Assembly (NCBI GenBank): GCA_027257055.1
Contig: JAPVLO010000115.1
Coordinates: forward strand, 2,542,001 to 2,606,000
Direction: 5' to 3'
Source of the DNA: Cephalopachus bancanus
Lineage: Eukaryota; Chordata; Mammalia; Primates; Tarsiidae
DNA: 64,000 nt
The position numbers and the translations under genes were made by a program. The stretch's first letter is position 1; each line of letters begins with the position of its first letter. Below are positions 60,654 to 64,000 of the stretch, in pieces. The notes under the pieces were generated by a model that was given only the letters and a program-made list of their open reading frames with translations, had not been told where the DNA came from and made no database searches.

Positions 60654-63429
60654 CCAGGCTGGTGCAGCCACAGCTGGCCCAGAGGGCTGGGTCTGGAGGC
60701 TGCAGAGAGAAGGCAGTTCCAGAGTCATAGAACTTCTGGCTGAGTGAGACCAAGTCTTTCTAACGGATGTTGCCCCCAGTCATGGGTGGGGTTAGAGGTC
60801 AACAGGGTCATTCCCTGGCCTCCCAGCAGGCCTGCTCCTGATCCCTAAGAAGATTAAGCCAGATGGTTCTTCCCAGTCTGTCCTTAGTGGCCAGAAGCCA
60901 GTCTGGATACTTTTGTTTTGTTTCATATTTTGGATCTTTGTCAGATTTTTTTAGTGTTTAATATGTATTTTGATTCTTTCTCATTCTAAATAAATATTCA
61001 CTGTAAAATCTAATTCCGTGGTCATATTCCCAGAGATAATAAGATGTGCAAGCTCCAGGCACCACAAAGCCTGGATCTACTCCTAAGGATGAACCATAGG
61101 GAAGGGCACAAGGCAGCCATAAAATTTCAGTGTCTAGCACTAGGGCTCTGAGCCTTGGCAGTAGCCGTCCCTGTGGACAAACCGATGGCAAGAAGAGAGA
61201 TCAAGCCCAGCAAGGACCACAGAAATGAGGCCCAGGACACGTGGGGGATCTGCTCGACCCCCAGGTTGACTCAGAGGCCAAACCCTAAGAATCAGCGCAT
61301 CACTCTCACCCTAGGGAGGCTTTGACTCTGAGGCACGCAGTCAATAGAAGCAGTCAACAACTGGAACTGCCTGGGTCTCGCCCACTAAAGAGAGAGCAGA
61401 AAGGAAGGGTTACCTGGGGCCAGAAGTTGAGAGAGAGGCTTTTTAGAAGAGGACTTGCTGGGACTTCAACCTCTGGCACCTACCCCTTCCTCCAGAACTC
61501 GACTACCTTCTGCAAAGGGCTGCCAGCCCCAGCATCAGCAGAGGGAAATGGCTCTGTGCTTGACCAATGGGCACCGCCCTGCCTGACCGGGGACCCTAGC
61601 AGGCCATACTTGCTTAGAAACTCCCCACAGGCCTGGCCGAGACACCTTTAGCGGAGGCTCATCTTACCAAGTCCTCTGTCTCTCACAGGGTCAGACTGGC
61701 ACCACCAGGTGCTCCTGAGCCTACCTACTGATCCCAAACAACAAACCTGTTCCAAGCCCCACTCCTCCTTTTGGTACATGCTGGTTCTATCCCAGCTTCG
61801 GCCTACTTCCCAGCTCTTGGCCAGAGTGGTGGCCCTCCCTCAGCCCCACTCATGACTCCATTCAACACCCCTCATTGTGCTCAGGTGGCAAGTGGGGTGC
61901 GGTTTCACCACCATGCAAACCTCCGCCCTTCCCAGAGAAGGCTGGGTGGTCAGACCCAGGGGCTGACAATCAGTCTATCAGTCCCAAGGACTGTGAGCCT
62001 TGAGTCACTGTGACCCGCTTGACTTGAGGCCACATACCCAAAGGGACCCAGAAAGGCAAGCGAAGTCACATGTCTGTGGGGCCATAGAGAAAGATGTAGA
62101 GGTACTATAACCAGTGAGTGATGAGATCTGGTCCAAAAATTGGCACACGTTCACTGGCCTGGTGAATGTCAAAACTGACTTTCCATCCACCATCTGATCC
62201 AACCAGAGGCATGCAGGCCAACGGGACCAGAGGACAGAGCCAGAGACACCCTTTCTGGGATAGGAGACTAAGCCATTTTGGGAGCCCTTTCCCTGCAGGA
62301 GCCTCTCCCTCTTACCCCATCCTCTCTCCAGTTACCCCACTCACCAATTAAACGCAGCCACCTTGACAGCCCTGGCATGAGCATTCTCCAAGCCTGCTAA
62401 CACCCATGATCACTGCCCATTGCTACATTCAGAGCCTGGGCTTGGGCTACTTGCTATTTAGTTCTTAAAATGGTCGTTCTAAAATGTAACCTTTAGTCAT
62501 CAACCACTTCAGTTGCCAAAACCATCTGTAAAACAAAACAAAACAAAAATACCAGGGATAATGGTTGAAAAAACAGTTCTGCAAGCAGAAGCATGGTCAG
62601 CATTCGCAGAGGAAGCAGCCATTCAGTTTCACAGCAGACCAATATCCACACATAGGAAATCTACTCCAGCAGCAACTAATCAACCCCAACTTTCAGGCAG
62701 CAACTTTTCACCCTTGATCTTCACCCCCAGCTTCTGCGTGATGCTGAGTAGTTTAATAATAATTCCCCTGGCGTGCAGGAGAAACAGAAATAGCTCCACC
62801 AAGCCCCACAGGCCAGCACGGCACAGTTTATGAAATCCTGAAGCTCTAATGCTCCCAGTCTCCCAAGTTTCCATTTAAACAGCTGCCAAATGGCTCTCTC
62901 ATGACAGGAAAGGCACCCTCACCTCTCTCGGTTTCTCTGCAGACAGGTCGGCAGGGAAGGAACGTGTGTCACTCAACAACTATGTAATGGGAAAGAGGTC
63001 GTCCTGTGGACCTAGCCCTGCGGCCTCTGCCTGTCAAGGCCAACCTCCTAGCCCCTTTTTATAATCTTTTCCAAAGACTTAAATGTGTGGGTACACAAAG
63101 CTCCCTAATGGAAAGGCACTCCGGCTTGTCTAAAAAGCTGTGTAAACTACATCTCTTCATTTACTCAGTACCAGCCTTGTTTAATTTCCTGCCCAGGGAC
63201 GTGCAAGGAACGTGACTCCCTCTCAGGGCTCTGAATATCTTTTGTAAAAGAAACAGTGTCCTCTCCATGATGGGCCAAAGGGCCCCCCAAAAGGACAAGA
63301 TACTTTTTCTGTCTTTACTAAAAGGAAAGACAGTTTGACCACACACTCTGTCGAGTTTCTCACTCGAAAAAGCAGCTTCAGGCTGAGTGGACAAGCACGG
63401 ACTGTAGACTGTGAGGCTCTCTTGCACCA

Positions 63430-63600
63430 CAACCCAGCTGTGTCACCTTGGCAAGTGACACCACTTTCTGGGGTTCTGGCTTCCTCCTTGGGAAAATGGG
63501 GGCTATAGCAGTGCCTACCACAGGTTGCTGTGGAGAGAAAGATGGATGCAGATGCTAAGGCCCAGCCCAGTGCTCAGTTGTGGTAGGAAGGCTAGGAGTG
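63430..63600 (+). repeat. MIR SINE fragment
   Basis: CCAGCTGTGTCACCTTGGCA, CTTCCTCCTTGGGAAAATGG and GGGCTATAGCAGTGCCTACC follow a sense MIR core. Confidence 0.6.
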
Positions 63601-64000
63601 GTAGCTACTAGAACCTCTCCACCATGGAAAGTGGTTCATTATAGTGGATGAGTGCACTGACTCTGGGGCCCAGTTGGCCCACGTACAAGTTACCCCTGTA
63701 CCCCCTCATCCCTCTTCCTTTATTCACATAAAGGAATGTGTCCCACATAAGACCTTGCACATGTGATTTCTATAAATAGTAGCATGGATGAGAGCAGCGG
63801 CTGTGGAGAAAGAATGAGCAGTGTCGAGGACCCCAGGTTCAGAGATCTTCCTGCACCCCCCCCAAGTGTAGTGAGCTGCAAGGACCCTCCATCTACATCT
63901 ACATCTACATCAAATCCTTCACAGACTCCCTGTTCCACACCATTTCCTGGGTGATCACAGCATGTTTCCAGAGCAGAACCAGACGTCACTTAACCTCCCC

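Larger units (their letters stand above)
47746..64000. other. Intergenic region downstream of TRPC7
   Basis: I can support no gene here. Contents: MIR pieces (48228-48330, 63430-63600), an L2-like piece (about 49650-49750), a tandem duplication (50991-51417), a purine tract (52067-52162), an LTR-like stretch (about 52160-52335), MLT1-like sequence (54540-54880), Alu pieces (54907-55050, 55983-56232), an L1M-like AT-rich patch (57730-57930) and a 58-bp direct repeat pair. Remaining stretches (for example 48350-49640, 49760-50990, 52340-54530, 56250-57720, 57930-59140 and 60660-63420) show no identifiable element. Open frames in them are not conserved proteins that I know. In human, SMAD5 is the next gene beyond the TRPC7 3' end, as I recall, so this would be the gap between convergent genes. 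Confidence 0.65.

Noticed and set aside
63890..63913. Short repeated ATCTAC units as a possible CRISPR-like array
   Set aside because: It is a six-base simple tandem repeat of about four units with no spacers, in a primate genome.

Overview
This window is vertebrate nuclear DNA, almost certainly from a primate. Its one protein-coding gene is the 3' half of TRPC7, a receptor-operated, diacylglycerol-gated cation channel, on the + strand. Seven coding exons (7027-7260, 11123-11387, 26124-26319, 35572-35793, 36173-36253, 43412-43487, 46884-47053) join in phase with GT/AG borders. They encode about 414 residues, from just before transmembrane helix S3 through the pore, S6, TRP box and C-terminal coiled coil to the stop codon. 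The 5' exons lie outside the window. The 3' UTR probably ends just after an AATAAA at 47724-47729.

The rest is intron (1-47 kb) and intergenic DNA (47.7-64 kb) full of interspersed repeats. Two generations of Alu are present. Old copies resemble AluJ. A younger group shares diagnostic differences from the Alus I know in human, and several copies still have clear target-site duplications. Together with a few apparent amino-acid differences from human TRPC7, this suggests a non-human, probably non-anthropoid primate. A tarsier is my best guess, but that is inference.

Layout: 1-7026 is TRPC7 intron with MIR, AluJ, a mariner transposase fossil (about 2650-3200) and a nearly complete Tigger1 (3361-6012) split by a younger Alu. 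7027-11387 holds two exons and a hairpin-rich motif at 8474-8560. 11388-26123 is a long intron of MIR, L2, Alu and L1M fragments. 26124-35571 holds the pore exon, then an intron with L1M remnants, MaLR LTRs and an antisense L1 (30448-34335) that contains a complete PPIA (cyclophilin A) processed pseudogene. 35572-36253 holds the TRP-box exon and a 27-codon exon separated by a 379-bp intron. 36254-47053 holds the last two exons, a young Alu with a perfect 14-bp target duplication, and a 222-bp inverted duplication in the last intron. 47746-64000 is intergenic, with a two-copy ~210-bp tandem duplication, MLT1, Alu and MER5 remnants, and no gene that I can support.

I saw no bacterial-type operon, CRISPR array, phage or defence system. 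The most unusual structures are DNA-level: the inverted duplication in the last intron (44112-44333 and 45498-45719), the multi-hairpin element at 8474-8560, the lineage-specific Alu with a hairpin innovation, and the nested PPIA-in-L1 insertion.
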